A stretch of 64,000 bases of DNA from Dermatophagoides farinae (GCF_024713945.1 NC_134678.1:5208001-5272000); one strand, 5' to 3'; positions 1 to 14,449 are shown, counted from the first letter of the stretch. Made by a program: numbers and translations. Notes: a model not told the origin generated them from the sequence alone.

Positions 1-188
1 TTAAATAAATAGCGGTCACATTGTATGAATCTTTTCCTTTGTTTTCTCCTATTTGATTGAATGATTGATTGATCGATCGTTTATTAATATTTATGCCTTT
101 TATATATAGATAATATAATATAATTAGTTTCTTCCAATTGATTGATTTTTTGTTTTTCTTTTGATGTTTGATGATTTTCAATTTTTAG

Positions 189-3100
189 ATTCAAAAAATC
201 ATACGGTGACTAATGACGAAGTGGAATTGATTTCATTATCAAATTTGTCATATTCTCAGACGGCACCAAAATACACACTACGTATTGACACAATTACAGA
301 ATTTCAAGGTAAGTGTTTCAATATATTTTTTCATTTATGGTTGTTTTTTTTGGGGTGTCGATTTTGATGATCATGTCGAGTCGACTCGATTCGAATGTTG
401 CGGTTAGTTTGACTTCTTTGTATATACAGAATAGATGAAGGAAACAAGAGAAAGCTAATAATGATAATGATGATCTTGTGATGATAATTATGACGACATT
501 TCGTGTGATTACCTTCGATAGATTTAAAATTATCATACTCATGATCACCGGTTTTTTCTTCGTATTTATACCTATGATGCCGAAAGTACCTGGAGTATTA
601 GTCTTTTTCTCCTGCTTTGAATCAAACATATCTATTGAAAGTGTGTGCTTAAAGCAATTTAATGCCAATTATCTTTTAAGCATTTTCGTTCTCTTTAATT
701 TCGATTTTTCATATATATGATCATTTTGATGTTGCAAGTAATGTGTTTCGTATATGTTTTATCTCGTAGATTTGAACCTGGATTTAATATTAGCTTGATT
801 GATATTGCGCGCCAATTGTGTGTTATTTGATTTTTTTTGTTGTTTTCTTTTTAGCCTGTTTATTTATTTGATTCGAGTCTTTAATGCGAATGTATGTCTC
901 TGTAATTGTATTTGTTGTTTTTGTTGTATGACTCTTTTTTTCACAATCTCATAGATATATTTAGTTAGTATTGATTGATGTTTTTTTTCTTTTTCATGTG
1001 ATATGAAATTCATTTCCAGGTTATAGGAACAATGACTGGGCTGTTATTGAGACACCATTGATCGACCTGGAGCAACCGTTAGATGAAAATCTTTTATTAC
1101 AGCCGGCATTTTTACGTGAAACATTTAAATTATTTTTACAATCTGGTGAGCGTCTTACACAAATGACCAAGGTTTATAATGATGTTGAAGCGCTCACCAA
1201 GCTTTTGGAAGAGGTTTGTCGAGAATTCGAATTTAGTTTTTATTTTTCAATTTAAAATTATTGTTTTTTATTGTAGAAAGAACGTGATGTCGAGTTGGCA
1301 GCTCGAATTGGCCAATCGTTATTAGATCAGAATCAAAATCAATCGGAAAGAATTGATGAGCTTGAACAAGAGCTATCCCATGCCAAGGACAAGGTTCGTT
1401 AAATATTTGTTTTTAATAAATTTTATTAATCATGTTTTTCCAAATAGATTACTCAATTGAGACACGATGTGTCATCCAAAAGTGAATTATTACGTTTTTA
1501 CATTACCAAAGATGAAGAGGAAATCGATGATGAGAATGATTCTGAAAATGATTTAAATTATACATCTATTTCAAGTCATCATTCTATTTCACAAAAAGAT
1601 GCATCACAAATTTTGGATGATCTTGAACGTCGGGTTAATTCACTGGAAGAGGAGAATAGCCGTCTCAAAGTTGAAAAAGAAACGAAAGTATGCGATTTGG
1701 AAGAGGAAGAACGAAAAGAATTACAATTGATAAATGAATGTGCTCATCGATTGAGTAAGTACACTTTGAAAATATTAAAATTATAATTCAATTTAATCTC
1801 GATTCAAAGGTCAAACCAATAAACAAATAGCATCATTACAGGAAGATGTTGCGAAAAGGAATGATGAAAATAATCACCTCACAAAGGAGATTCATTCGCT
1901 CAAAAAACAGGTACAACAATTAGAAAAGCAAATACGTCTGTTGACATTGGAAAAAGAAGAGCTAGTCGGTGCATTAAATCTAGCCCATGAATGCCAAACA
2001 GAATTGACAATTGAATTGATCGATGTAAAAGAAAAGCATCAAAATTTACTCACAGCTTTTCACGAAAAAAGAGAAGAATGTCGACAATTACGTGAACAAC
2101 AATTGTTATCAGACCCGATGATATTCTCCTATGTAGACTCGTTAGCCTATGAGCTGGAAAATGCCTTTCAATTTGATGAAAATACCTCAAAAGATGGACT
2201 CAATCATCCTCATCATCAACAATTATGTTCCGGAAATTGTTTTACACCTGACTCATTATTATCTAGTGATTCATTTTATTCCAGTTCTCCGTGTTCATCT
2301 ATGATTGCGATGACGAGTTCAATAACTGCTGCCAACACAAACACTACTCAACAGCAATCATCATCAAATGTTACCGATTGTTTGATGTCAACAACTTCAA
2401 AGCAATCATCAGCTACAGCATCATCCTTCATTCCAACATCATCATCATCATCATCATCGCAACCAGAGCCGTCAAAAGCGGGGATGTTACCGAAAATGAC
2501 AAATCACCATTTACATCATCATCATTATCATCGTAATCTTTTTCTAAGTGATAAACTTCGTTATATAAAGCCATTAGAGGGTTCACAAATTTTAAACCAT
2601 TGGCGTCGATTGGCCAATCCAAATCTAAATGATCTCTTCGGTAATCAAGATCGTTATGTATCTCGAATAAAAGCAAATCTTCAAGCGAAAGCAGAAATTA
2701 ATCGAAAATGTATTACAGCCGCACCGGAAACTTCATCGACAAATTTATCTCCTACACAAATGACAATGCGAATAGCCACTACGACAACAACGACAGATGC
2801 TTGTCATCAGATTGAAGACAATAATAATGTGGACATTATAATTACTTCATCCTATTCAAACAATTTTGTAACAACTAATTCAGTGTTTACATTCACAACA
2901 ACATCGATATCGCATATAAAAGATTCGATAACTGAAGTAACGACTACGTTTAGTGATGTACAGCCATCCACTGGAAAGAATGAATTTTCATTTGATAAAC
3001 ACTTTCTTACATCAAATGAAAAATGTCCTTTATCTTGTCAACCCTCCTCATCAGTAGAGATGAATAATAGTACCCCTAGCACTTGTTATGAGAATAAAAT

Positions 3101-3666
3101 CACACAAAATTCATTAGATCAACTGCATAAAAAAGTATCTTTAGTAGAACAAGTGAAAAATATTATGAAAGTTGATCAACTATCCTCTGTGGAACCCGGA
3201 TCGAAATTGTTTTCCACTTCAATAACGTCACAAAAATTCAAGGTAAATTTAATGAACTCGTTTGTTTGTTTGTTTTGTTTTACGTTTATTTTATATCGAA
3301 TAGGAAAAAAGACCAATGAAGAAAACAACGACGAATAACAAGTATTCCAGTACGATAATTGATCAATCAAATGTTGATACAAAAGTTGATCGGATAAGTG
3401 GCTTAAATGAATTGGCCAAATTGTTTGCATTAGAACCTCAATCATGTGCAAACAACAATAAAAAACAATCGGTCGGCATTGGTGGCGGACGAATAATTAC
3501 GAAACTTCAAATGGCCAATAATTCGAATGCAAAGCAAAAGTTATCAGCATCAATGACGACAAATGTTTCGAGAATGTCACCGGGTGAGCATCATCAACAA
3601 CAACAAACTACAAATCGAACCAATCTATCTGTGTTAAGAAATCTCCGTAAAGGAGGATTGATATAA
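189..3666 (+). CDS. milt: Milton/TRAK kinesin adaptor (5' partial)
   Basis: Links kinesin-1 to Miro on mitochondria and drives their transport along microtubules. Exons seen: 189-308, 1020-1213, 1277-1393, 1448-1754, 1810-3242 and 3304-3666, giving at least 843 codons; the first exon opens in mid-codon, so the start lies left of the window. The HAP1/TRAK N-terminal signature is present (RLTQMTKVYNDVEALTKLLE, then ERDVELAARIGQSLL), followed by long coiled coil. Further on, IKPLEGSQILNHWRRLANPN matches the Milton domain motif (KPLEGSQTLHHWQQLAQPN in vertebrates), and SVFTFTTTSI resembles the TRAK STFTFTT segment. The middle is Ser/Thr/His-rich low complexity. The intron at 309-1019 (711 bp) is long for this window. 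Family assignment is firm; the choice between TRAK1 and TRAK2 does not apply to an arthropod. Confidence 0.92.
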
Positions 3667-4458
3667 AATTTTAATCTCAAGCCTCATTTCATTTCATCAA
3701 CATCCCCTACCAATTGACTGTAGTGCCTGCTAGTCTTCATTCATTCATTTATTTTGTAATAAGAATTTGTTTTGTTTTTTGTGATAGATTTACAAACATA
3801 AACTCATGAATGATTCATCTTTTTTTACATTTCACATATCCATCATAAACTCTTTTTATCAAGTATTTATTCATGATGATAATTCTAACTTGTAATGCCA
3901 AGACAAAACATATAAAAAAAACATGTGTTTGAATTATTGTTATCGAAAATTTGTTAAATTTTTTGTAAATAACTATCATTATTTTCATTTGCCATTCTTT
4001 CGATTGTTCAGTATTTTTGTTCAAAGTTGACCAGATGATTTTTGTTTCGTAAATTTTTAAAATCAATCAATTTTATTTATTATTGCAAATCATGTAATCA
4101 TAGTCATCATTATAATGACGATTATGGCCAATGATACGGCTAACACACAAACATACAAACGAAAAAAACATACAGACTAGAAAATAACAATTTATAGATA
4201 TTTTTTTTTGTTTAGTTATTGTTTTTCTTGAAAAAAAGTGTTCCATTCAGGAGAGAAACAAATTTGTTTAAATAAGATTACAAATGGCCATATAGGAAAA
4301 ATAAAGTTGTTTCAACTTGTATGAAAGAAAAACTTGACGCCTGAAATATTGTTTTTTTTTTGACTTCAAGTATTGGAAAAAAACAAGGCACTTGATAATC
4401 AAAACTGAAATTCGAATGTCTGAAATGAATGTCAACATTTTTTGTTTGATTGTTCGTT
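3667..4458. other. Convergent 3' region between Milton and RhoGAP
   Basis: This 792-bp AT-rich spacer lies between two convergent stop codons. It should hold both 3' UTRs. No conserved coding frame or structured RNA was recognised. Confidence 0.6.
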
Positions 4459-7419
4459 TCACAGATAGGTTTGATGATGAGTTTTTGATTGTGATATATT
4501 AGATGAATTCAGATTCAATTTGGAATTATCATCAATATCAGGATTATTATTATTATTCGAAGTCGAGATCGAAGTAGACGCTGATCGTTGGTGTTGCTTT
4601 TTCAGATTTTTCGGCGATAAAGATGAAGTTGTATCCAAGATTGATTCACGGCCATCATTTATGCTTAAATTCGATGATGATCCAGTGGATGAATTAGATG
4701 AATGAGTACGTGGTGGTTTACGTGGCGGTGGTGGTGTTGTTTCCGGTTCAGATGGAATTTTCATTTCCTCATCATCATCATCATCATCATCATCTTTTTC
4801 AATCATTTTCTCCAACGAAGGATATATTGGTGATTGCCTTCCTTCGTCATTCAATGTGGAATCCTTTTTGAAATTAATAAGAACTTTTTGCTGTAGGCTT
4901 AGATCGCTTAGATCTTTTGAAGATCTGCTACTCTGATCATCAGATTCAGAATCAATGTGATTGAATTCTGGGTATTTATCGATCAATTGGATATTATCAT
5001 TAGATGATAGTTGTTGCTGTTGAGGTTTCGAATTTTGATGTGCCATTTCAGCTTTTGATTGTTTTGGTGTCAATGAAGGACGTGGAGGAACACTTGGTGG
5101 AGCGACCATTGGCCTTTCACAAACAGATTTAGGACGAATTTTTGTAGTCGTAATTCCCTGGGCTTGTGGTCGAAACGTTGTCATGGATTCGGGAGATTTT
5201 CGTAGATAGATTCCTGGTGATAAGCTAGATGTAACAGGACCACCAGTAGTAAGGTAGATTGCCGCTGGTGGCGATTCTACACGGTTTGATCCCTTCATAA
5301 TTAGTTCTGAATGTCGTGAAAATTTATTTTCAATTATAGTAATATTTTCTCCGTGTTCAGATAGAGTTGGCTTATTAATGGCTGGTGGTTTTTGAAATTT
5401 AAATGATGCGATTTTTGGACGAATTTTTGATGATGATGTCAAACTACCAGTTGGACTTAGATCAATATTGGTTGATTGAAGTGATGATTGTGACGAAGTC
5501 ATTGATGGCGGAGGCTTTGGTGCTGGTTTTTTCTTTTTATCCATCTGTTGCTGATTGATTTTATTATTGCTACTATGATGATGACGGTTCAACAATGGTG
5601 ATAATTTAGCAGTATTCAATGAGGAATCTTGATCATCAGAATTATCGCTAAATGATGATGAATTATCCACCATACTTGTTTGAATTGGAGAAGCAGGTGA
5701 ATTTGTTGTAAATTCGGAAAATTCTAAATAGAACGTAAAAAATTTCATCAGTAAAAATAAAAATTCTTCAACAGTGAAAAAGACTAACCATCGGGAAAGA
5801 AATAATCACAATAGGTTATCAATGCTTCAACTAATGTTGGCAAATGATTCGACATGCTTAAGCTGTGAGAAAAAAAGTAAAATTAATTTTACGAATCACA
5901 ATGATAAATGGTTTACATACTCGTATGAATCTCCTTCTGACCAAAGTAAACTTGGACCCAAAGCAATGGCTAAATTTTGACTTGACATTTTATTAAGCTC
6001 AGAATATTTTGTCAATTCATTTAGAAATTTCATCAGGTAACAAAGATTGTTTCGATTTGCTTCGGGTAATTGTTTACAAATTGTCCATATCGATTTCAAC
6101 CGTTCATTTGGATTCGATTCTCTGTGCAAACAGAAAAATTAATGAAAAATTTTATAAAAATAAAATGGCGTAAAAACTTACTTGACTGCTTCAACCCAAT
6201 CCGGATAAAGACGGAATGTCAATAAAGGTTCGGGTAATTCACGAAGATAGGATTTCATTGTACTAACAACAGCTGGTGCATCATTTTTCATTTCAGTCAA
6301 TGCTTCTAAACGACCAGCATTGAAAGCATTACGCATACGTTTTACTTTAGAAACACTACCCGATATTCGAAATAGCCCTTCTTCTTTAACGAAAGGCCAA
6401 AGATATTCAACACATTTTTCTATCACAACGGAAATTTTCCGTCCAGATGAACGAAGATGTTCTTCTAATGGACATCCAAACACTGGTCTTTGTGATGTAT
6501 TCTCTATTCAGAACAAAGCGTATAATATAAATAATTAATAATAATTCAATTTAAAGTTGAAATTTTTTTTTAAACAAAACTTACTCAACACTCCTTCCAA
6601 GACTGGAATGTAATGATGAATCTGTTGTAACATTTGTTCATGATAGATTTCTAATAATTTTATATATCGGAAGAAAATTTCCGATATTGTCAACTCTTTG
6701 CCAAGAAAATCAAAGATTTCAATTTCATATGCATCCTGACATTGTTCCAATTTATGTTCACTATATTCTACATCTTTTTTCAATGTTTCGATTTTATTCT
6801 GCATATCCAAACTTTGTTGAGCATTTCTTGTGAATGAATCATGTTTAGCACGTGCTGTTTTCAACTCTTCATATGCTTTTGTTAATTGTTTTCTTGTACG
6901 ATGTATGGATGGTAAATCTTCATCAAGATATTTTTCAATTTGATTTAGACAATCCTGTTCAATGTTGGATTCATGTTCGGCAAGGATTTGAGTGAATTCA
7001 TTCTGCAATTGTGAACAAGTCAGCAATGTTTTACTTAATACAGAATCATTTTTCGACAACGATAATATTTCAGATGCTTCATTGAAAAATTTATTTAGAC
7101 TAGTACTAGGAAATTTTTTCGTTTTCTTTTCCGGTGCAACCGGATCTGCACCAGACGTACGTCGAGGACTTATTAAAGAATTTGATAATTTCTTTTCGGC
7201 TGTAGTTAATATCGATTTGATATTTTCCATATGTTTTTCATCTTTGATCACTTCAGTTGATAAGATTTGTCGATCATTCCTATTCAATGATAAGAATCAT
7301 AAAAAAAACAATTAGTCAATTTTTGGTAATGCAATCTAATAGAAAATATATACTGACTTTGATTTCAATAGTACGGAATTTCCGTGAACAAAGTCTTTGA
7401 ACTTGTTGAATTGATTCAT
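4459..7419 (-). CDS. RhoGAP92B: BAR-RhoGAP protein, ARHGAP17/44 (RICH/Nadrin, RhoGAP92B) family
   Basis: Predicted to curve or sense membranes through a BAR domain and to switch off Rac/Cdc42 by GTP hydrolysis at the cell cortex. Exons in coding order: 7419-7358, 7279-6585, 6503-6182, 6121-5921, 5862-5789 and 5723-4459; together 872 residues, with frame closing exactly. Residues about 1-250 form the coiled BAR region (MNQFNKFKDFVHGNSVLLKS start). The RhoGAP domain follows: PLEEHLRSSGR, then KEEGLFRISGSVSKVKR with the catalytic arginine finger, then KSYLRELPEPLLTFRLYPDW and NLAIALGPSLLW. The C-terminal ~420 residues are disordered and Ser/Pro-rich with SH3-ligand-like PxxP runs (APKPPPS, PPRPSLTPK, PPPPRKPPR). 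Start ATG chosen because it matches the family's N-terminus. It converges with Milton. Confidence 0.9.
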
Positions 7420-9706
7420 ATTTTTTCTGTTATTGATATTTATTGACGATGAACAGATAGAGGGAATTTTTTTTTTGTAATAAACACACGTGTTTTTTTT
7501 CTCGTCGTAATCAGATCATCATCACAATGATCATTTTAATTGGATCAAAAATCCAAAAGTCATTCACATAGTTCAGGCAATCATTTTGGAAAACCAGTAA
7601 ATTGATAGAAAAAAAAGAGAGGCATACAACACAGGATGAACGAGAAAAATTTAAATAGAAAATCCCTTGAAGCAGAAATTAAAAGGAAATTATTTATTAG
7701 AAAAATTTTGTCAGCAAATTTTCGATTTTCGATATGATGAGGCATGGAGTTTTCTTGTTTGCTTGCATATTCATATGATGAATGTTAAGCCCAATAGCAA
7801 AAAAAATAGCAATAATAATAAGTTTATTATTTATTATTATTATGATTGACTGTTTGGATGTTGGTTAATATTTTTTCTTAGTTTAATCATCACAATTTTG
7901 AATTTAACCACCGATGATGATGATGATTGAACAAATTATTGATTTGATTAAATGATTGCGCCCAGTCGATCGATACTTGTTGGTTATCAACAAAATGACA
8001 TCTATGATGGCTAAAACCATATAACCGCAGAGAATAATGTCAACAACAATGATAATAACAATCGAATAGTACAAATCAAAATGTTGATGATAATAAATTA
8101 TACTATCCTATATAATTTGTATTACATACACATTCGCGATTTTGATTCGTTATGTTTGGTAAATGTGTGTATTGCCCATGTAAAATATAATAATAAAATA
8201 ATTTTTTTCGATACATAACTAAATAAAATATATCACGGATGGGGTTGATGTTGGGTTGATGCTAAATATATTGAGTCATAACGTACAACAAAACAGAAAA
8301 ACAACAATTATCAACACAAAGTTTATTATTATTATTATGGTGATGATGATGATGATGATGAATGATCAACGATGAGCGAATGATTTAGGACAGAAGGCCA
8401 CTATGTGCTGTTTTTTCGAGTTGATAATAATGTGAAAGACGAATAAAATGAATGAATGAATGAATGAAAGAACGAATGCACGGGTGATTGAAAGTAGAAA
8501 TGGAAAATTTATTTTGAAACGGCTTCCTTTTTTTCAATGTAGATAAAACATTTATATCTTTTTTCGTAATAATAATAATAATAATAATAATCAACGGTAA
8601 CAATAAAACAAACTTTTAGATGTCGATTTTTTTCTAAACGCAGTCAAAACAATGATATCGAATATCAACAACGACAAAATTTTGTTCATAATGATGATGA
8701 TTACTCATCGTTTATATTCTTTTTCATTCAACATTTTTTTCGGGTTAAAAAATGAATATTAATCACTTATTAATTCAATGATTGAATCGAGTGAAAAAAA
8801 AATTTCATAATCATTCGACAATGACGTTCGAAAATGATGTTTGGAATTTATCGTCCAATAGAAAACATAAACAACGACAAATTGTAGATTTTTGCGTTTT
8901 TCAAATCAATTAGTTTGTAAAAAAAACGAAAGTGAATCAATAACGCTGTTGGATAACAACATCAACAAAAAGAAAAGAGAAAAAAATCAATCTATCAAAG
9001 TTAGGTCAACTACTTTCGTCATCGAAAAAATTATTTCTGATTGATATTTTGGAACATGTTCCATTACAATATCGAAATCATATCATACACATAATGATTG
9101 GAGGATTATATCATAATGATGATGATCATTAATCCAACATATATTACTTTGGACTTTTAGAATTAGCTGTGGTCGTAGTGGTGGTCTTGAGTAATGATGA
9201 TTTAGAGTTCTTTCTCTTTTCTATTTCTCTATTGGTTTCTTTTTCTTTAGATCTCACATAGATATATGTGATGATAAAAACAGAAATGAAATCGAAAAAA
9301 TTTTTAAAGTAGTGATGATGATGATGAGAAACGAATGTTATTAATCATTTATGGACATCTTCATGAGAATGGCGACAATAACAATACAATTACAATGGTG
9401 TGTGAGACATTACAGATAATAATAATAAACAGTTTTATATCGTCGATAGAAAAAATAACAAATACACACCCCAATATCCAACAAATGCAATTAAATGGAA
9501 AACAGCAAAATCATTCGACACATTTTCATACAATGTTAATGGAACAAAAAGATTTACTTTCATCATATAAACGTGTTTCCGTTCAAATATGAAAATACAT
9601 GCATGTTTCAAGATGATGATAATTTGGTTCACATTTTTCATTTAAATTGATTATCAACTTCATCACTTTAATTATATAAATTTTCAATTTTTTATTCTAT
9701 TTAACA
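7420..9706. other. 2.3-kb spacer between divergent genes
   Basis: AT-rich DNA with (ATG/ATC)n, (AAT)n and GAAT-type short tandem repeats (for example near 8341-8361, 8448-8467 and 8567-8591). It must contain the promoters of the RhoGAP gene on the minus strand and of CHCHD1 on the plus strand. No exon, tRNA or mobile element was recognised in it. Confidence 0.5.
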
Positions 9707-10208
9707 ATGCGAACTACACAGCCATTATTATGGAATAAATGGATGAAAAATGGCCGAAAACCGGCAAGACCACCTTATCGTTTTACTGAATGTAAAAAAT
9801 TAGAATTAAAAGATTATGTTAGTGGCGGCGATCGCCATTCATCTGGTAAATTATTAATTAAATGTTTATTATTATTGCAATATCCTGATTTGAATATTTT
9901 ATTTACAGAATTGGCATGCAATTCTCAAATGATGGACATGATGAATTGTTTAAAACAATTTGATTTTGATGAACAAAAATGTTCTCAACAGATCAAGGCA
10001 TTTCGTTCATGTTATAATACATTTCTAGTAAGATAATTCTTTTTATAATAATAAACATAATTCTCTAATTGATTGATATCGCTACTGACAGGAGAACCAA
10101 ATGAAAGCAAAAGTTGGCTCCAATAAAAATGAACCGATTCCTCATCAACAAAAATTGACTCGTGTTCAAGTAAATACAATGTTAAAACGTTATCCTCAAC
10201 CTCGATAA
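9707..10208 (+). CDS. CHCHD1: CHCHD1 / mitochondrial small-subunit ribosomal protein mS37
   Basis: A small twin-Cx9C protein of the mitochondrial ribosome small subunit, expected to enter the intermembrane-space disulfide relay before assembly. Three exons, 9707-9845, 9909-10027 and 10092-10208, give 124 residues with frame closing exactly. The conserved core is visible: LACNSQMMDMMNCLKQF with C-x9-C spacing, then DEQKCSQQIKAFRSC with a second C-x9-C pair. The tail ends NTMLKRYPQPR, like the vertebrate KLLQRFPNKP end. The basic N-terminus (LLWNKWMKNGRKPARPP) fits ribosome binding. A poly(A) signal-like AATAAA lies about 65 bp after the stop. The HIRA start is only ~280 bp downstream. Confidence 0.88.
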
Positions 10209-10485
10209 TTATATTCTTATATACATTGTCTAGAATAGAAATAATTTGTATAGTTGTTTTATAATATTTTGTGAATAAATAAAAAAAAATAACATTGTTA
10301 AGAAATAAAATTTGTCGAAAATTTCAATGGATTTTTTCTCATAATTCTCATCACGCTATTATAACCCTGATCAGGTGTATATAGAACCTGGAGTGAATAA
10401 ATTTCATATAATTTTGGTCATATTATCACGAGTGAAATTTATTTTAATCTATAATTTATTTACAAATGTTTTTCATTATATAAAT

Positions 10486-13400
10486 ATGAAGATAATCAAA
10501 CCTATTTGGGTCAAACATGAACATAAAGGTTTGATTTTAATTAGTCATTTATTAAAAAAAAATGAACCATTTCCTTTGACAGGTATACCTCTTTCAATAT
10601 TTTCCATTGATATTCATCCGGATGGTACCCGATTCGCCACTGGCGGCCAAGGAAATGATTGTGGCCGGGTCGCAATCTGGAATCTTTCAGCTGTCATATC
10701 GACCACAGTAGAAAATGATGAAAATCAACCAAAACTTTTATGCCAAATCGATAGTCATCTTCAATGTGTCAACAGTGTAAGATGGTCACATACGGGCAAT
10801 TATTTGGCTTCAGCTGGTGATGACAAATTAATTATGATATGGCAACTAGGTGGAAGATATCAAGGGAATACCGAACATTACCGCACAGTTTCTACATTAC
10901 GTAGTCATTCGGGTGATATCCTAGATTTGAGCTGGTCTCATGATGACCAATATCTAGCCTCTTGTTCAATCGATAATATGATTGTCATTTGGAATGCACA
11001 ACGTTGGCCCGAGATAGCGAAAATTCTCAAAGGACATTGTGGCTTAGTTAAGGGCGTCACTTGGGATCCTATTGGAAAATATCTTGCTTCACAATCGGCT
11101 GATAAAACTTTGCGGATATGGCGTATTTCCGATTGGTCTGAAGAAGTTTGCATCAAAGAACCATTCGAACAATGTGGTGATACAACACATGTTCTTCGAC
11201 TTTCATGGTCACCTGAAGGACAATATTTGGTGTCAGCACAAGCGATGAACAATTGTGGTTCAGTTGCTAAAATAATTGAACGTCAAGATTGGTCTTTTTT
11301 ACGTGATTTTGTTGGCCATCGAAAAGCAATACCATGCGCACGTTTCAATCCAAATATGTTTAAATTTTTTTTAAAATCTAAAAAGAAAAGGAATCAAAAT
11401 GAAGCGGAAACAAATAACAACGATGTGAAAGATAATCAAAAACAGAAATTCAAAACTCATTGCATCTGTGCTCTTGGATCGCGTGACCGTTCCATTTCAA
11501 TCTGGTCAACGGCTAGACAACGGCCATTGGTCGTTATGGATGATGTTTTCGGTAACTCTGTTGTCGATTTATCATGGTCAAGATGTGGTTATCAACTTTT
11601 AGCTTGTTCAGTCGATGGTGGTGTGATTTGCTTTCAATTTGATTCCGAAGAATTGGGTTCAATTTACGACCAAGAAGAACGTGTACAATTTTTACAACAA
11701 TTGTATGGAAATTCATTATTTTCACAGACAAATTCCATTGGAAATAGATTGATCGAAGATATGGACATTTTATTGTTGCAGCAAAAAGATCTTAAGAAAT
11801 CTGAAGCACCGCAAAATGGATTATCGTCCAATTCAAATGGCTCAGTGAAGCATTTGGAAAATTCAAACAATCAAAATGATGGCGAACAGAAAAAGACTGT
11901 AAATACAATACTATCAAAATCTTCCTCTACCTCGTCATCATCATTATCGATGGCTGAAAACAAAGAGCCACCGAAATCGTCGACAAATCTTAGCCCCGGA
12001 CGACTAGCAAAAGGTCCCACCGATAAACAAATTGAAATTCGATCAGCTGATGGTCGTCGTAGAATAATACCATTATTCATACCTCCAACAACTGCAACGA
12101 CAGATTCGACCGCTAACAATACCGATACAAATAATTTGATGAATGATCAACAAAAACCTCTTTCCAGTTCGGTCTCTTCTCGTCCCATTTCATTCAGCTC
12201 TTCAAGTGAATCTAAGAGTAAAATTGTTATTGAAACATTGGATGAATCTAATCCTGGATCAAATTTACGCGAAGCATATCAATATTTGAATAGTAACTCT
12301 TTTAATGGATTTGGAAAATCTTTGAATTCAAATGCCAGAGATTCAACAGAAGCAACAGCTAAAATGCAAACGAATGACGACTCTGAAAACAATGGAGAAA
12401 ATCTAAAACATTCATCTTCGAATAATGTGGCTTCATCGACCAATCAAAACTTTGTACAATCCAAATCATCTGATGAGTCTTCTGATGATGAAATTATCAT
12501 TAAACGTTCTAAATCATTGAAACGTCTTCCTAGCAAAACATCAACGTCAATTGAACCGCAAGTAAAACGCAAAAAAAACAAATCAACTTCGGGTGCTCAA
12601 GATCAAATCAATACTACGACCATTTCGAATAATGATTTAGCAAAGTGTACAGAGCCAAAGATTTCTTCTTTCACAAAATCTTCATCGTCTATCATTAACA
12701 TCACTACCGCCAAACCCACTCCTTCATCGAATCTTAATGTTCAGATGACAATGACTAATGGGCAACATTCATCACAAATTTCTTCTCCTCAAAATCTCAT
12801 TTTTCCACCATTACGATTACCTAGACAAAATCATTCTAGCATACGATTGTTTACAAGATCTGAAGATGGTAAACAATTCGGTAAGTTTTGTTGAACAAAT
12901 ATTCAAAATTCCTGGTTTTAATATCTATTACATTTTTTAGCGATAAACATTGAATATCCACTATCATCAAGTGGTATCTGTAAATTATCTGCATTCGTCC
13001 ATGACCAACTTCAATGGTCAGTAATAATTTCGGATCCAATATTAGCTGTTGCTGGCAGCGAAGAATTGGTCGCCTGTTTTTGTCAGGATTATTCCATACA
13101 GATTTTTCATTCAACCGATGGACGACGATTATTCGTTCCTGTCATTCTAGATTCTCCAGTTGCACGAATGACTTGTGCGAATAAATTTCATCTTTTAATG
13201 ATAACAAGTAATGCTCGTTTATGGCTTTGGGATTTTCGTATCCCAAAAGTTTTAGTTCATGGCGAAAGCTTGGCTCCACTTTTGATTGATCCAAAAAAGT
13301 CTGAGCAATTCTCCATACAAAGTGCATCAGTATCGAGTACTTCGAAACCGGTTGTTACTGTTTCGAATGGACGAACATATATTTTCGAACCAGATTTTCA

Positions 13401-14095
13401 ATCTTGGTGCCTTCTAAATGATTTGAACGATCCATTAAATTCTTGTACCGAACTTCGTCCTTGTGCAGTAAATACTATCAAACAACTTTCATCATATTCG
13501 AAATTTCCAAGGTTAGTTCCATCACATTAATCATGATTAAATACCATTCTACTAATTTTAATTTTATTTTTATGATAGTCGCTCTATTATGAATTTTTTC
13601 TCTTCAAACATACCGATGGCACAACAAAGCGCCTTGAGTTTCATGGAAAAACAGATTGAAATCGCTAAACTTATTGGATCACCAGATGAATATCGGTATT
13701 GGATTTTAAATTTTGTGAAACAATTAGTCTCAATGTATTCGAATGGTGGTGGCATGCATACGTCAAATATTGAAAATCGTTTGAAAGAACTTTGTTCTAA
13801 TTTACTTGTTTCACCATTTTCTCAACATTTGTTGGAACAAAAAAATATTCAATCCAGTGCACAAAGCATTGCTGGTGGTGTAAACAAACATAATTTATTA
13901 AGAGAAATTCTTCCAATATTAGCCACGAATTTAGGCCTACAAAGATTATATCTAGAATTCAAAGATTCACTAGATTCATTCACTAATACTAATAAGGAAT
14001 CAATATTGAAAAACCCGTTTTCCAATCGAATGAAATCAACTAATAATGATGAGAGTGTGAATAAAAATGGAGATGAACAAAAACCAGCCAATTAA
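10486..14095 (+). CDS. Hira: HIRA histone chaperone
   Basis: Deposits histone H3.3-H4 independently of replication, with UBN1 and CABIN1 partners, in the nucleus. Exons 10486-10528, 10583-12880, 12941-13511 and 13579-14095 give 1,142 residues. Start ATG 10486 gives MKIIKPIWVKHEHK, matching the family start MKLLKPTWV; the longer open frame upstream lacks an ATG. WD40 blades cover residues ~15-380 (IDIHPDGTRFATGGQGNDCG, DDKLIMIW, GLTWDP-like GVTWDPIGKYLASQSADK, FVGHRKA). A long Ser/Asn-rich linker follows, with the B-domain-like IEIRSADGRRRIIPLFIP near residues 545-565. The C-terminal HIRA domain includes SRSIMNFFSSNIPMAQQSAL and LREILPILATNLGLQRLYLE. Intron 1 is only 54 bp and lacks a stop, so a retained-intron reading stays open. 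Confidence 0.94.
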
Positions 14096-14449
14096 TTGAT
14101 TAGCAAAATTTTTAAAATTGTCCATTTGTGAAAATTTCATATTTTATTTGCATTTTTAATATTGAATTCAATTTATGAAAAATTTAAAAAAATAAATCTT
14201 CCGAAAAATTGCCGCCGAGAATTTATTTGAATTTATTTGTTCTATTATCGAAAAAAACTTTCCAGGAATCACATCCGAGTTCGTTGTTAGGAGCGCAGTG
14301 CATGTGAGACAGACAGATGGATGCCCCTTGTGTGTCAATGTTTGTGATTCTAGGTTTTTTTTTTGTTTTGTTTTTGGTGTATGACAATTTTTCAGGTTTT
14401 TTGTTCGGCAATCTTTTGAAAGTATTTCATTAAGGACATATAATTCGTG
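14096..14449. other. Spacer HIRA to PHF10
   Basis: A 354-bp spacer holding the HIRA 3' UTR (AATAAA-like motif near 14188) and the PHF10 promoter. No other feature was recognised. Confidence 0.5.

Noticed and set aside
4520-4705. Plus-strand frame opposite the RhoGAP C-terminus
   Set aside because: It is the mirror of the Ser/Asp-rich coding region and has no start context or family match.
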